Of a stretch of 64,000 bases of DNA, positions 8,004 through 17,622 are shown in pieces. The position numbers were made by a program, and so were the translations under genes. How positions within the stretch are numbered: the first letter of the stretch is position 1; each line of letters starts with the position of its first letter. Origin of the DNA: Alphaproteobacteria bacterium (GTDB lineage Bacteria; Myxococcota_A; UBA796; CAJQPC01); contig JACKEV010000020.1 of NCBI GenBank assembly GCA_020632795.1, positions 153,117 to 217,116 on the forward strand, given 5' to 3'. The notes under the pieces were generated by a model, which was given only the letters and a program-made list of their open reading frames with translations, was not told the origin of the DNA and did no database searches.

Positions 8004-11000
8004 ATGGCCGAAGACCCACAAGCCTGGCAAGACGCCCTCGATCATCCGCTCGCGCAGGACCTGCGCGAGGAGCTGCGGGGTGGCCGGGTGGTGGCACTGG
8101 TCGGCAGCACGGTCAGCCAACTGCTGAGCGGCTACGCGCCCGCCACGACCTGGACGGGGCTGCTGCGCGACGGGCTGGAGCTAATGGTGGCCCTGGGGCG
8201 GATGGACGGCGAGGAGGCCACGCCCTTCCGGGAGATCCTGAAGGGCAGCCATCCTGACAGCCTGCTGCTCGTCGCAGAGCTGGTGTCTCGACTGCTGGCC
8301 GGCGGCGAGTACACCCGCTGGCTGCGGGAGCGCCTCAGCAACCTGACGGTCGACGCGCCGGCCATCGCCGAGGCCATCGCGGCGCTGGGGGTCCCGGTGG
8401 CCTCGGCCGCCTATGACACCCTGCTCGACACGGCTTTGGAGCGCCCCGCCTTGAGCTGGCGTCAGCGCTCCGAGGCCGAGCGCTGGCTGCGCGGCGAGGC
8501 CCCCGGCGTGCTCCACCTGCTCGGCTGCTGGAACCAGCCGGAGAGCGTGCTGCTGGGGGTCCGGGACTACGCCAAGGCCGTCGAGGACCCTCACGCCCAG
8601 GCGGTGCTGCAGTCCCTGCGCACCACGCGGACCCTGCTGCTCATCGGCTGCGCGGAGGAGCTGCGCACCCCGGCGCTCTCCGCGCTGTGGGCGTGGGCGC
8701 GGGAGCGCTTCGCGGAGTCGGAGCAGAGGGTGTATGTGCTGGTCCAGGAGAACCAGCTCCAGTCGATGCGGGCGAGCCTCCAACCCGAGGACCGCACCGT
8801 TCTGGTCTCCTACGGCTCGAACCCAGCGGACCTGGCGCCTTTCCTGAAGGGCATCGCGCCCAGGAAGCCCGCTCCCATCGACAGCTCAGCAGCCGATGCT
8901 CTCACGCTGTCCCAATACCACCTGGCGCTGCGTGCGGAAGCCGAGCAGCTCAGTCGAGTCTTCTGCCCTGACGGACGACGTGGGCTCTCCGACGTCTATG
9001 TCAGGCTTCGGATGCGGACGTCTGGTCTGGGGGATGGCCCTCCACCGCCCGCAGGCCCCCTGCGAGACTACCTGCGCCAGGATCACCGGCTGTGGGTGGT
9101 CCTGGGTTCTCCCGGCTCGGGGAAGACGTCGCTGCTGCGCAGGATGACCCTGGAGCTGCTGGAGGCGGGAGGTCCAGCCCCCCTGCTGCTGAAGGTGTCT
9201 GACATCTGCGCCAATAGACTGTGGGCCGCCACAGCGGATCGCTACGGCCCCGAGGTCGCCGAGTTGCTGCGAGCGCGGGCCGCAGAGGGCGGGCTGGTTG
9301 TGCTGCTGGACGGACTGGACGAGGCTCCAGACGTCCCCAAAGCCCGAAACCAGGTCGGTCGCATCGCCAACTCGGTTGCCCGCTGCTGCGTCGTCGTCTC
9401 CAGTCGGAAGGCCGACTACGACTATCTGCCGGGCGACTTTCGGGAGCTGGAGCTGCTGCCCCTGGACGAGTCCGGGCAGAACGAGCTGCTGTCCCGGTAC
9501 TGCGCGGACGCCGGGATGGTCGATCGGGTGCTGCGAATGCTCCGCTCCCGACACCGCATGCGGGACCTCGCCGAGACACCGCTCCTGCTCAGCCTGGCCG
9601 GGGTGCTCCTGCGCGAGGGGCGAGGCATTCCTGAGAAGCGCGCTGATCTCTATGACAAGGCCCTCGGGCTCATGCTCGATCCCCACTCTCTGGACAGCGA
9701 GCGACCTCGCCTGAGGGACGTCGCGCTCGCGCGCCGCGCTCTGGGCGTCCTCTCTCTGGCCTTGCATGACTCGAAGCGAGACACCTACCCGCTGTCGGCC
9801 GTCCGAAAGGCCCTCAACGGAGCTGTCGGCGATTCGGTCCGACAGGCCTGGGGCAGCGTCGAGCGCATGCTGCGGGAGGTGCAGCGGGTCACCGGGCTGG
9901 TGGAGGTGGACGGCGAGCGCGGCGCTGCGCGGCAGCATCTCGTCTTCCCGCACCAGACCTTCCGCGAGTTCTTCGCCGCCGAGTCGCTGGTGTGGCAGAT
10001 GGAAGAGCATGGTGTGCTGCAGCGACCGGCCCCGAGGCTGGAGACGCGGGCAGCCCTGACATCGGAGGCTCGCATAGTCCACGAGCTGCCCGGAGATTTG
10101 CCGCGCATCCTGCGAGGGAGCCGGGAGCGCCCCGAGGCCTGGTCCGAGGTGCTGGCGCTGGCGTGCGGGCTGCTGGATGGAGAGGCCGCCGACCGCCTGG
10201 TCGCCTGGGTCGCGTCAGAGGGTCACGGCCCATTGGTTGCGCGGGTGGTGGCCGAGGGAGAGGGGATGTCCCGTGAGACGGTGATGACGGCGCTGGGCCT
10301 GGAGGCCGGCTGGGAGAAATGGGAGACCCGACGGGATCTGCTGCTGGACTTACCCGAGACGGTCGGGGATCTGAGCGTTGTGGTCGGCCTGCTCGACACC
10401 TTCGCGCAGGGCACCACGGACGGCAACGATCTGTTCTGGGTCCGGGAGCTGCTGCGACGCATCGCGTCCGGTGAGGTGACCGGACCGGCGGCCGACGAGA
10501 CCGCAGCCGACGTCCGACGGCGCGCAGACGTCCTGGCTGAGGATGTTCTGCGCCGGCACAGGCCCGAGATGCGGGCGAACCTGCTGCGAAAGCTGGACGC
10601 GGAGGAGCTGTGGAGACCCATCCCCCCAGGGTGGTTCAAGATGGGGAGTCGGTCTTCGGAGCGCGGACACTGGAAGGCCGAGGCCCCCCAACACCGCGTG
10701 GACATCCTGACGCCCTTCCTGATGCTGGCCGTCCCGGTGACATGGGAGATGTACGAGGCCTTTGACCCCGGGCATCAAGCCGCGAGAGACCCCGGCAACG
10801 GCCCCGCCGAACAGCAAGGGCGCCACCCCGTGAACGGCGTCACCTGGTACGCCGCTTGCGCGTTCGCGGAGTGGCTTGAGGCGCGCCTTCCGCTGGAGGC
10901 CGAGTGGGAGTACGCCTGCCGAGCCGGTACAACCTCCCGGTACTGGAGCGGAAACGCGGAGTCGGACCTGGCGGCCGTAGGTTGGTACGAGAGCAACGCC

Positions 11001-11357
11001 TCCGGCCGCACACACCCCGTCGGGACACCGCCCACGCCTCGGGGACACCGCCACCCCTTGGGCCTGCACGACATGCACGGCAACGTGTGGGAGCTTTGTC
11101 TGGACGCCTTCTCCACCAACTACCGGGGGCGGGGCGCCGGGGTCTCTGTCGACCCGCAGGGCGCGACGATGCTCCTCGGGGGCCAGGACACGGTCGTCGC
11201 GCCACCGGATCTGGCGGCTCCTCGTGTGGTTCGGGGAGGGAGTTGGAGCGTCACCGCAGACTACGCACGCTCGGCGTTCAGGTATGAGGGGTCTCCGGAT
11301 ACGGGGAGCCGGAACCGGGGGTTTCGGCTGGTTCGGCCTGTGATATCAGATCCTTGA
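8004..11357 (+). CDS. SIR2-like/NACHT NTPase/FGE-sulfatase fusion (conflict-type sensor 1)
   Basis: 1117 residues. Residues ~10-285 match the SIR2-like domain of the array at 27-44 kb but have lost key residues: the NYD motif reads ASAAYD (133-138) and the catalytic HG reads LLG (172-174), so NADase activity is unlikely. Residues ~355-700 form a NACHT-type STAND NTPase with Walker A GSPGSGKTS (368-376), Walker B LLDGLDEA (434-441) and the C-terminal FPHQTFREFFAAE. After a helical region, residues ~870-1112 are a formylglycine-generating-enzyme-like (C-type-lectin-fold) domain (LPLEAEWEYACRAG, HGNVWE, RVVRGGSW, NRGFRLV). In STAND proteins the C-terminus senses and the NTPase oligomerises, so this is read as a defence or self/non-self sensor. 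It sits directly against a truncated FG-GAP gene. Confidence 0.85.
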   Translation: MAEDPQAWQDALDHPLAQDLREELRGGRVVALVGSTVSQLLSGYAPATTWTGLLRDGLELMVALGRMDGEEATPFREILKGSHPDSLLLVAELVSRLLAGGEYTRWLRERLSNLTVDAPAIAEAIAALGVPVASAAYDTLLDTALERPALSWRQRSEAERWLRGEAPGVLHLLGCWNQPESVLLGVRDYAKAVEDPHAQAVLQSLRTTRTLLLIGCAEELRTPALSALWAWARERFAESEQRVYVLVQENQLQSMRASLQPEDRTVLVSYGSNPADLAPFLKGIAPRKPAPIDSSAADALTLSQYHLALRAEAEQLSRVFCPDGRRGLSDVYVRLRMRTSGLGDGPPPPAGPLRDYLRQDHRLWVVLGSPGSGKTSLLRRMTLELLEAGGPAPLLLKVSDICANRLWAATADRYGPEVAELLRARAAEGGLVVLLDGLDEAPDVPKARNQVGRIANSVARCCVVVSSRKADYDYLPGDFRELELLPLDESGQNELLSRYCADAGMVDRVLRMLRSRHRMRDLAETPLLLSLAGVLLREGRGIPEKRADLYDKALGLMLDPHSLDSERPRLRDVALARRALGVLSLALHDSKRDTYPLSAVRKALNGAVGDSVRQAWGSVERMLREVQRVTGLVEVDGERGAARQHLVFPHQTFREFFAAESLVWQMEEHGVLQRPAPRLETRAALTSEARIVHELPGDLPRILRGSRERPEAWSEVLALACGLLDGEAADRLVAWVASEGHGPLVARVVAEGEGMSRETVMTALGLEAGWEKWETRRDLLLDLPETVGDLSVVVGLLDTFAQGTTDGNDLFWVRELLRRIASGEVTGPAADETAADVRRRADVLAEDVLRRHRPEMRANLLRKLDAEELWRPIPPGWFKMGSRSSERGHWKAEAPQHRVDILTPFLMLAVPVTWEMYEAFDPGHQAARDPGNGPAEQQGRHPVNGVTWYAACAFAEWLEARLPLEAEWEYACRAGTTSRYWSGNAESDLAAVGWYESNASGRTHPVGTPPTPRGHRHPLGLHDMHGNVWELCLDAFSTNYRGRGAGVSVDPQGATMLLGGQDTVVAPPDLAAPRVVRGGSWSVTADYARSAFRYEGSPDTGSRNRGFRLVRPVISDP
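11223..11354 (+). other. FGE C-terminal segment homologous to DGR variable regions (VR1-like, drifted)
   Basis: These 44 codons (RVVRGGSW to the stop) align with the variable regions at 30086, 33756 and 38817. Nucleotide identity is much lower even at positions that should be constant, and the downstream hairpin TGATCCTGGATCA is absent. It is therefore either a former target or an ordinary FGE domain, not a clear current target. Confidence 0.35.
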
Positions 11358-11388
11358 ACCTGGAATATGGGCGCGTTCGTACCTGGGT

Positions 11389-11898
11389 AGGGCGGACCTT
11401 CGTCCTGCTGGCAATGCCGAGTTCATCCAGCTCAGCGGACTGGACCTTGAGGTGCATGCCACCCTTGTACTCCAGGGCGTCGAAGACGGCGACCGCTTCG
11501 GCCAAGCGGTCGCCACACCCGGCGACCTTGACGGGGATGGCTTCGAGGAGCTCGTGATCGCGGCACCCTGCAGGCGTGCAGAAGAGGCTCCCGTGAACGA
11601 GCATGTCGGTGCGATCTACGTGGTGTGGGGCAACGCGACCCGCCTCAGTTCCCAGCGGACGATCCAGCTCGCGGCGCCAGAGCAGGATGACATCCTGGAG
11701 ATCCAGGGGGAGTTTGCGGCGGACTGTGGAGCCACGGTCGGCCTGAGCAGCCTCGCGCAAGGGCAGGGAGACTACGACGGTGACGGCCTGCCTGACCTGG
11801 CCTTCGCGCGGGAGACCCTTGGGGTAGAGGTGGACAGCGGGGACACGTCGTTCGGGCTGGTCTATCTGCTGCGGTGGGCGGATCTGGATGATCCTTGA
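11389..11898 (+). pseudogene. 3' fragment of a MopE/FG-GAP lipoprotein gene
   Basis: From about 11389 the frame reads as FG-GAP repeat sequence (GDRFGQAVATPGDLDGDGFEE, then GDYDGDGLPDLAFA) and stops at 11898, but no signal peptide or MopE section precedes it. In-frame similarity fades within ~30 bp of the stop of the NACHT gene, so the 5' part was probably lost when the SIR2-like/NACHT gene arrived. A GTG at 11452 could start a 148-residue product, but export signals would be missing. Confidence 0.7.
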
Positions 11899-12040
11899 GG
11901 GATGGCGAGGAGGGCGCAGGAGACCCCATGCTCCGTGGAGGGCCGGGGTCGCGAAGAGAAAAGGCGACGCGGTTGGTGGGTCGACAAACCCTACTTGCGC
12001 GAATCCGCTATCCTTGCGCGACGCAAGCGGGAGTGAAGTG

Positions 12041-14152
12041 ATGCGCACGTTGGGATCTCGATGCAGTCTGCTGGTCATCCTGCTGCTGGGCCTCCCGGCC
12101 TGCTTCGTGGGCGACCTCGACGCCACCCTCGACCCCGATGGCGACAAGGTCCCGTGGCCGGAGGACTGCGACAACGGCGACCCCGACCGATTCCCGGGCA
12201 ACCCCGACGACGCCCAGGACGGGACCGACCAGAACTGCGACGGCGTGGACGGAACCGACGCCGATCGGGATGGCTGGGCCTCGACGGAGACAGGAGGGGC
12301 CGACTGCGATGACACCCGGCCCACCGTCAACCCCGGTGCCGATGAGATCTGCGACGGCGTGGACAACGATTGCTCGGGGGCGGTGGACGACGACGCCGTG
12401 GACGCCGATACATGGTTCACCGACGGCGACGGAGACAGCTATGGCGCCGACGAGACGCTGGTGCTGGCTTGCGAGCAGCCCAGCGGGCTTGTGGCCCATG
12501 GGGGAGACTGCGACGACACCGAGGAAGGCGAGCCGGTCGTCTACCCCGGTGCCCCCGAGCTGTGTGACGGGCTCGACAACGACTGCGATGGCGAGGCCGA
12601 CGAGGAGGCTGAGGACGCTCCGACCTGGTACACCGACAGTGACGGAGACGGCTACGGCGACGAAGCATCTTCGACCATCGCGTGTGAACAGCCTGAAGAT
12701 ACAGTGGACGACGCGACCGACTGCGACGACTCAGCCGCCTCGGTGTTCCCAGGCGCCGAGGTGGTCTGCAACGATGGGCTGGTGAACGACTGCGACCGGT
12801 CCATTCGCGACGAGTTGTACGCCTGCTATCCAGGAGGCGAGGTGTCCTCCAACGCCGATGCTGCGCTCACCAGCTTCGGGATCGGGTCGCGCGGCACCCT
12901 CTCCAGCGCTGGCGACGTCGATGGAGACGGGCTCGCGGACATCCTGGTGGGGGGGAGGGCCCTCAACGACGACAGCGCCTATGTCGACGCTGTCTTCGTC
13001 ATCACGGCTGCCCTCTCCGGTGAATCCAGCCCGGAGGAGGTCGCATCCACTACCTTCATGGCAGCCTCAGAGGGGGATGAGTTGGGTCAGGCTGTCGCCG
13101 CCACAGGGGACGTAGATGGCGATGGTCTCGGGGATTACCTCATGGCTGCGCCTTTGTCTCAGGACTATGTCACTGGGGGTGGCTCCGTCTACCTGGTGAC
13201 AAGTCAGCCTGTCGGGCGCCAGGAGATCGAGGACTGGAGCGGCCGTGCGGTGTTCGCGGGAACAGAGCGTTACATGGCGCTGGGCTCAGCGATCGCCGCC
13301 GGAAGAGCCCTCACGGCGGACGGCGGCGTGAGCATTGTACTCAGCGCCGAAGGGTTCGAGGATGGTGACGTGTCTGGGGCCGTCTACGTCGTGGAGCCCC
13401 CAGAGGCTGGAGCTTCGGTGCTCCTGCCAGGCGCCGGGATCAGCATCTCCGGGGAGGATATCGGCGAGGCCATCGCCGTGCTTGGCGACGTGAACGGCGA
13501 CGGGTTCAGCGAGCTGCTCCTCGGCTCTCACGAAGCCATCGGCGGCTACGGTGCCGCCTTCCTGTTCCTGGGTCCGCTGTCGGGCGACCGCTTGGCCGCC
13601 GACGCAGACCTGCAGCTCCTGGGCAACACCGATGTGGACGAGTCCCCCGCAAGGGCCGTCGCGACGGCGGGTGACGTCAACGGGGATGGCGCGGAGGACT
13701 TCCTGGTTTGCGGCTCCCGTGGGAGCGATGAGGACCATGAGGGTGCCGTCTACCTGGTCTCCGGGGCGGCTGTGGAGACCACCTCTCCCGTGGCCCTGGA
13801 CGAGTGGGATTCGATCCAGGAAATCTATGGACCTCCAAACGGCGAACTCGGCTATTCATGTAACGCCGTGGCCGACGTCGATCGGGATGGCCACGCCGAC
13901 TTCCTCATCGGCGCCCGTGACGCATCGGGAAGGAACGGTAGAGCGTACCTTGTTTATGGAAGCGAGTCCATCGAAGGGAGGCACTTGATCAACTCGCTCG
14001 ACCATATCGAGTTTCAAGGAAGCAATGGAGAACGTCTGGGCAGCGATGCCCTGCAGGTGGGGGATATGGACGGGGATGGGTTGGACGACCTCCTGCTGAG
14101 CGGGTCCGATGGTGATGGTGTCATCTATCTGCTGTACGGTGCGTCCTGGTAG
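12041..14152 (+). CDS. MopE/FG-GAP repeat lipoprotein
   Basis: 703 residues. The signal peptide ends in a good lipobox (LGLPAC, Cys near residue 22). Five Asp/Cys-rich MopE units follow (e.g. CDGVDNDCSG, CDGLDNDCDGEADEE), then about seven FG-GAP repeats (GDVDGDGLADILVG to GDMDGDGLDDLLLS). ATG at 12041 is chosen for its signal peptide and the purine-rich GGGAGTGAAG before it; the frame upstream is open but not protein-like. It converges on a paralogue at 14319-16406, with 166 bp between them that holds no gene and no obvious strong terminator. Probably displayed on the outer membrane surface. Confidence 0.85.
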   Translation: MRTLGSRCSLLVILLLGLPACFVGDLDATLDPDGDKVPWPEDCDNGDPDRFPGNPDDAQDGTDQNCDGVDGTDADRDGWASTETGGADCDDTRPTVNPGADEICDGVDNDCSGAVDDDAVDADTWFTDGDGDSYGADETLVLACEQPSGLVAHGGDCDDTEEGEPVVYPGAPELCDGLDNDCDGEADEEAEDAPTWYTDSDGDGYGDEASSTIACEQPEDTVDDATDCDDSAASVFPGAEVVCNDGLVNDCDRSIRDELYACYPGGEVSSNADAALTSFGIGSRGTLSSAGDVDGDGLADILVGGRALNDDSAYVDAVFVITAALSGESSPEEVASTTFMAASEGDELGQAVAATGDVDGDGLGDYLMAAPLSQDYVTGGGSVYLVTSQPVGRQEIEDWSGRAVFAGTERYMALGSAIAAGRALTADGGVSIVLSAEGFEDGDVSGAVYVVEPPEAGASVLLPGAGISISGEDIGEAIAVLGDVNGDGFSELLLGSHEAIGGYGAAFLFLGPLSGDRLAADADLQLLGNTDVDESPARAVATAGDVNGDGAEDFLVCGSRGSDEDHEGAVYLVSGAAVETTSPVALDEWDSIQEIYGPPNGELGYSCNAVADVDRDGHADFLIGARDASGRNGRAYLVYGSESIEGRHLINSLDHIEFQGSNGERLGSDALQVGDMDGDGLDDLLLSGSDGDGVIYLLYGASW

Positions 14153-14318
14153 GGGGCTCCGGGTTCTCATGCGGAAGTTCCTCCCCCCGAGAACGACTGC
14201 ATGGATGGCAACACAACACCTTTCCATGGCAGAAGATGGACCTCCCATCTCGACCGCAGCCAGCCTCAACATGGTACTCGCCACGGTGACAACGAGACCT
14301 CCCCGAAGCGCCACACAG

Positions 14319-16406
14319 TCAAATTCCGGCACCCTCAAACAAGTAGACCATACCTGCCCCAGCCTGGCCGGAGTTGTGGTTGTACGCGCCGATCAGCACG
14401 TCGTCGTGGCAGTCTCCGGTGACATCACCCGCGCCGCGGATCGCCAAGCCAGCGTGGTCACTTTGGGCCTCACCCACCAAGAAGATGTCCGCATCCTCAA
14501 GGTCACCCGACCCCGTCGGCACGCCAAGGTAGACCGAGATCCCCCCCTTGGAGGACGCATACCCGGGGCTGCCCACCGCCAGGTCGCGTGTCCCATCTCC
14601 ATCGATGTCTCCGACGTCCTCCAGGACCTCCCCGCCGTCCGCGGGGTCGCTCATCCCGAGAATACCATCGCTCAACGATTCGAGGTCCCCAGAGCTCGCC
14701 AGAGGACCGGCAAGGATGAACACCCGCCCACGGCTCACGTTGTAGTCTGGCGAGCCCACCGCCAGATCCACATGGCCATCGCCGTCCATGTCCAGTGCGG
14801 CCACAGATGCTCCGGCCGGTTCGTTGGATCCCGCCTCAAAGAGAAGCGTCGCGGAGGCCTCCGCGTCGACGGTTCCGCTCAGCCCTGACTCCAGCACGTA
14901 GACCTCCCCGCCGCGGGAAGCTGTCGGGCTTCCAACGACCAGCTCGTCGGTTCCGTCGCCATCAACATCAGCCACCGCAGCCGAGCGGATGGCAGCCGTG
15001 GCCTCAACCGAGAAGGCCGCGCCAGTGGTTGAGGCTTCACCGCTGCTGAGCCCAGACATGCCATGGAGCGTGTCGAGCTCGCTCACCAGGAGATCGCTCG
15101 CTCCATCCCCGCTGAGATCTGCTCCGGCGTTCATGAGGACGTAGTGGCCGAGCTGTCCACTTGACGTCGAGCCATAGAGGCTTACCGCCGCGCTGCTTGG
15201 CGCGAGCGATGAGAAGCCTGCACTCCCCGCGAAGATGTACGCCACCCCTGCGTCCTGCGCACCGGTGTCATCATTGATGTCCGCGTAGGCCACCTCCTCG
15301 AAGCCGTCCCCGTTCAGGAGGTCCCCAAGTCCCGCAGCAGCGCGCCCACGGCCCACCCTTGACGAGTCCTGAGGGCTCTCTATGACGCTTGATGCATCCA
15401 GCGACAGGTCCCCGGTGATGGGTCCAAAGACCAGCCAGGCGCGCCCAAGGGTTCCATTCGAGTACTCATTGGACCCGATGATGGCGTCGGAAACCCCGTC
15501 GCCGTTGACATCGGCGGAGCCGAGCTTGTAGCCGGCGAGACCTTCCTGTCCGTAGCCCGCCAGCGCGTGCGATACAGAGTCGATGTCCTGCTGGCGGAGT
15601 CGGCAGTCACGGCTCTCGGTAGCGGCGTCGCCGTCACAGTCATTGACCAGACAGTCATCGCACACAGCGGGCGCCCCTGGGAATCGACTCTCGTCGCTGT
15701 CGTCGCAGTCCAGCTCGTTCTCCACATACCCGGCCGGTTGCTCGCACGCGGTCAAGGAGAACGATGGATCGCCGAAGCCATCCTGGTCGCCGTCGTAGAA
15801 CCAGGGGTCCGCGTCAGTGGTAGCGTCCTCGTCCACGAGCGCGTCGCAGTCCTCGTCCACCTGGGTGTCGCATAGCTCTGTGGCGTGTGGATGAACCTCG
15901 GCGTCACCGTCGTCGCAGTCATCGCCCCTGCTCTGCCAGCCCTCAGGCTGCTCACAGCTCCGAACCTCCTCCCCTGCCCCAAAGCCGTCGCCGTCACCGT
16001 CGGCATACCAGGCATCCAGGTCCTCCTCCGCGATCTCCTCGTCCACCGACCCGTCGCAGTCGTCGTCCACTCCCCCACAGCGTTCTGTGGCATCCGGGTT
16101 CACCGTCGAGTCGGCATCATCACAGTCGCCATCAACAACGCTCGTTCCTTCTGGTTGTTCGCAGGCCGAGGTCGGAGAGCCCGCCCCGAAGCCATCGCCA
16201 TCCGAGTCCACGAACCACTCACTTGGTTCCTCACAGCCGGAGTCGTCGGGGCTCTCCTCCAGGCAGTCGTCACCCGTCCAAGCAGATGCGTCGCTGTTGT
16301 CACAGTCCTCTGTCCATCCATGCTCATCCCCATCCGGGTCCTCGGCCTCCCACAGCTTTTCGCCCGAAATGAAGCAGCCAAGCAGTACCAGCAAGAGCAT
16401 CGACAT
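14319..16406 (-). CDS. MopE/FG-GAP repeat lipoprotein
   Basis: 695 residues. Very short signal peptide with the lipobox Cys at residue 11 (MSMLLLVLLGC). Next are MopE motifs (DGDCDDADSTVNPDATERC, CGGVDDDCDGSVDEE and others) and about eight FG-GAP repeats. The start, leader and 5' untranslated region are nearly identical to the paralogue at 17623. GAGGAGG precedes the ATG. A frame open upstream to 17315 is the antisense of the 16519 gene and is not coding. It shares a divergent promoter region with the exported protein gene at 16519. Confidence 0.85.
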   Translation of the reverse strand: MSMLLLVLLGCFISGEKLWEAEDPDGDEHGWTEDCDNSDASAWTGDDCLEESPDDSGCEEPSEWFVDSDGDGFGAGSPTSACEQPEGTSVVDGDCDDADSTVNPDATERCGGVDDDCDGSVDEEIAEEDLDAWYADGDGDGFGAGEEVRSCEQPEGWQSRGDDCDDGDAEVHPHATELCDTQVDEDCDALVDEDATTDADPWFYDGDQDGFGDPSFSLTACEQPAGYVENELDCDDSDESRFPGAPAVCDDCLVNDCDGDAATESRDCRLRQQDIDSVSHALAGYGQEGLAGYKLGSADVNGDGVSDAIIGSNEYSNGTLGRAWLVFGPITGDLSLDASSVIESPQDSSRVGRGRAAAGLGDLLNGDGFEEVAYADINDDTGAQDAGVAYIFAGSAGFSSLAPSSAAVSLYGSTSSGQLGHYVLMNAGADLSGDGASDLLVSELDTLHGMSGLSSGEASTTGAAFSVEATAAIRSAAVADVDGDGTDELVVGSPTASRGGEVYVLESGLSGTVDAEASATLLFEAGSNEPAGASVAALDMDGDGHVDLAVGSPDYNVSRGRVFILAGPLASSGDLESLSDGILGMSDPADGGEVLEDVGDIDGDGTRDLAVGSPGYASSKGGISVYLGVPTGSGDLEDADIFLVGEAQSDHAGLAIRGAGDVTGDCHDDVLIGAYNHNSGQAGAGMVYLFEGAGI

Positions 16407-16518
16407 GGGCTGTAGTCCTCCTCTTCCCGCGCACCCCCGTGGGAGCGAGCATCCCGGAGAGTTTACCTCTGACCGGCGGAAGGTGTAGGATGCCGGCGAT
16501 GACCCTGGCGGGAGACGA
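16407..16518. promoter_or_regulatory. Divergent promoter region with a conserved inverted repeat
   Basis: The short intergenic region contains AGAGTTTACCTCT (16458-16470), an AGAG/CTCT inverted repeat followed by GACC. The same 13-mer in the same context lies between the paralogous divergent genes at 22030-22042, and a weaker version (TGAGATAGACTCTCC, 17560-17574) lies upstream of the third paralogue. Conservation across duplicated cassettes suggests a shared regulator or promoter element. Confidence 0.4.
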
Positions 16519-17424
16519 ATGGCCATGAGGACGCTTCGACGACATGCAGGCGCCGTGCTGGTGGGCTCGCTGCTCTCCGGGGAGGCCTTGGCTGGCGACG
16601 GCCCCACAGCCACCACCAGCGCCGAGGTCGGCGCGCACGCCAACGCCGCCGCAGTCGCCTTCTTCGAGACCTCCGACCGCGAGGCCTTCCAGTCCTCGCT
16701 GAGCGCGGTGCAGGAGGGCATCCCCTGCCTCGGCGAGCCCATCGCCCGAGAAGACGCGGCGCAGGTCCACCTGGCTGGCGCTCTGGAGGCCGTCACCCAG
16801 CAGCGCGACGACGACGTGGTCCGCGCCCTGCGCGCAGCGGTCAACGCGGACCCGGGCTTCTCCCTGACCGACGCCCAGGCCCCCGAGGGGAGCCCTCTGC
16901 GCCTGGCCCTCGACGAAGCCCGGCGCCCATCGACCGGAGCGGTCGGCCAGCTCGACGCGCCCGCATGCGTGTCCCTGGTGGTGGACGGGCAGGCCTCGAC
17001 CATCTGGAGCGCCGACCGCCCCGCCATCCTCCAGCCCCTGGGCCCGGATGGAGACCTGCTCTGGAGCCGCCTGGTCGCCGCCGGGGAGCGACCCCCGGCC
17101 GTGGCGGTGAGCTGCCCCAACGACCTCGCGTCCCGCTCCGCCCCCCGGGAGGGAAGCTCGCCGGTGGCGAAGGCGCTCCTGGGCGGCGGGACGGTCGTCG
17201 CGGCCGGAGCCGCGGGCGCATTCTGGTGGCGGGCCGCCGTGGCCAAGGGGCAGTTCGACGCCTTCGCGGACGCCGTGGAGGCGAACGACTTCGACACCCT
17301 CAACGCCCTCGACAACGACTACCCCGAGCAGCTCCAGGGCCGCGCGAACGGCTTCAGCACCGCCGCCATCGGAGCTGGCGTCGTGGCCGCTGGCCTCGGC
17401 ACCGCGCTGGTGATCACCTGGTGA
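16519..17424 (+). CDS. Exported protein with C-terminal membrane segments, kinase-cassette partner
   Basis: 301 residues, no family recognised. Sec signal peptide with cleavage expected after GEALA. A helical, Ala/Asp-rich body follows (VRALRAAVNADPGF resembles one TPR-like helix pair), then two hydrophobic stretches near the C-terminus (LLGGGTVVAAGAAGAFWW and the final GAGVVAAGLGTALVI), so it is probably held in the inner membrane with its body in the periplasm. It is a near-identical copy of the gene at 22098-23003. The next gene starts with GTG overlapping this stop, as in the other copy, but is broken here. The pairing suggests a periplasmic partner of the receptor kinase; this is inference. 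Confidence 0.7.
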   Translation: MAMRTLRRHAGAVLVGSLLSGEALAGDGPTATTSAEVGAHANAAAVAFFETSDREAFQSSLSAVQEGIPCLGEPIAREDAAQVHLAGALEAVTQQRDDDVVRALRAAVNADPGFSLTDAQAPEGSPLRLALDEARRPSTGAVGQLDAPACVSLVVDGQASTIWSADRPAILQPLGPDGDLLWSRLVAAGERPPAVAVSCPNDLASRSAPREGSSPVAKALLGGGTVVAAGAAGAFWWRAAVAKGQFDAFADAVEANDFDTLNALDNDYPEQLQGRANGFSTAAIGAGVVAAGLGTALVITW

Positions 17425-17567
17425 CGCCGCAGGGCCAGCAGTTCCACATCCTGTCCTGCATCGGCAAGGGCGGCTTCGGCGAGCTCTATCGGGCCCGGAG
17501 CCAAGGCCGTCCAGCGCCCACCCGGTTGGGCGGTGGACTTCCTTCAATATCTGGCAATCTGAGATAG
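17421..17567 (+). pseudogene. Truncated Ser/Thr kinase gene (first ~30 codons only)
   Basis: Starting at the GTG coupled to the previous stop, the frame encodes QFHILSCIGKGGFGELYRAR, which is the P-loop of the complete kinase at 23000. It then diverges and stops after 48 codons. The rest of the kinase, about 600 codons, is missing and the lipoprotein gene follows 55 bp later. This is a deletion within a duplicated cassette. Confidence 0.85.
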
Positions 17568-17622
17568 ACTCTCCGGGCGGCCTGCTCTCACGGGGCACGC
17601 GGGGAGAGGAGGACTACAGCCC

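Noticed and set aside
11223..11354. First FGE tail as an active DGR target
   Set aside because: Differences from the other tails are spread over constant positions and the hairpin behind the stop is missing, so it does not look like a current target.
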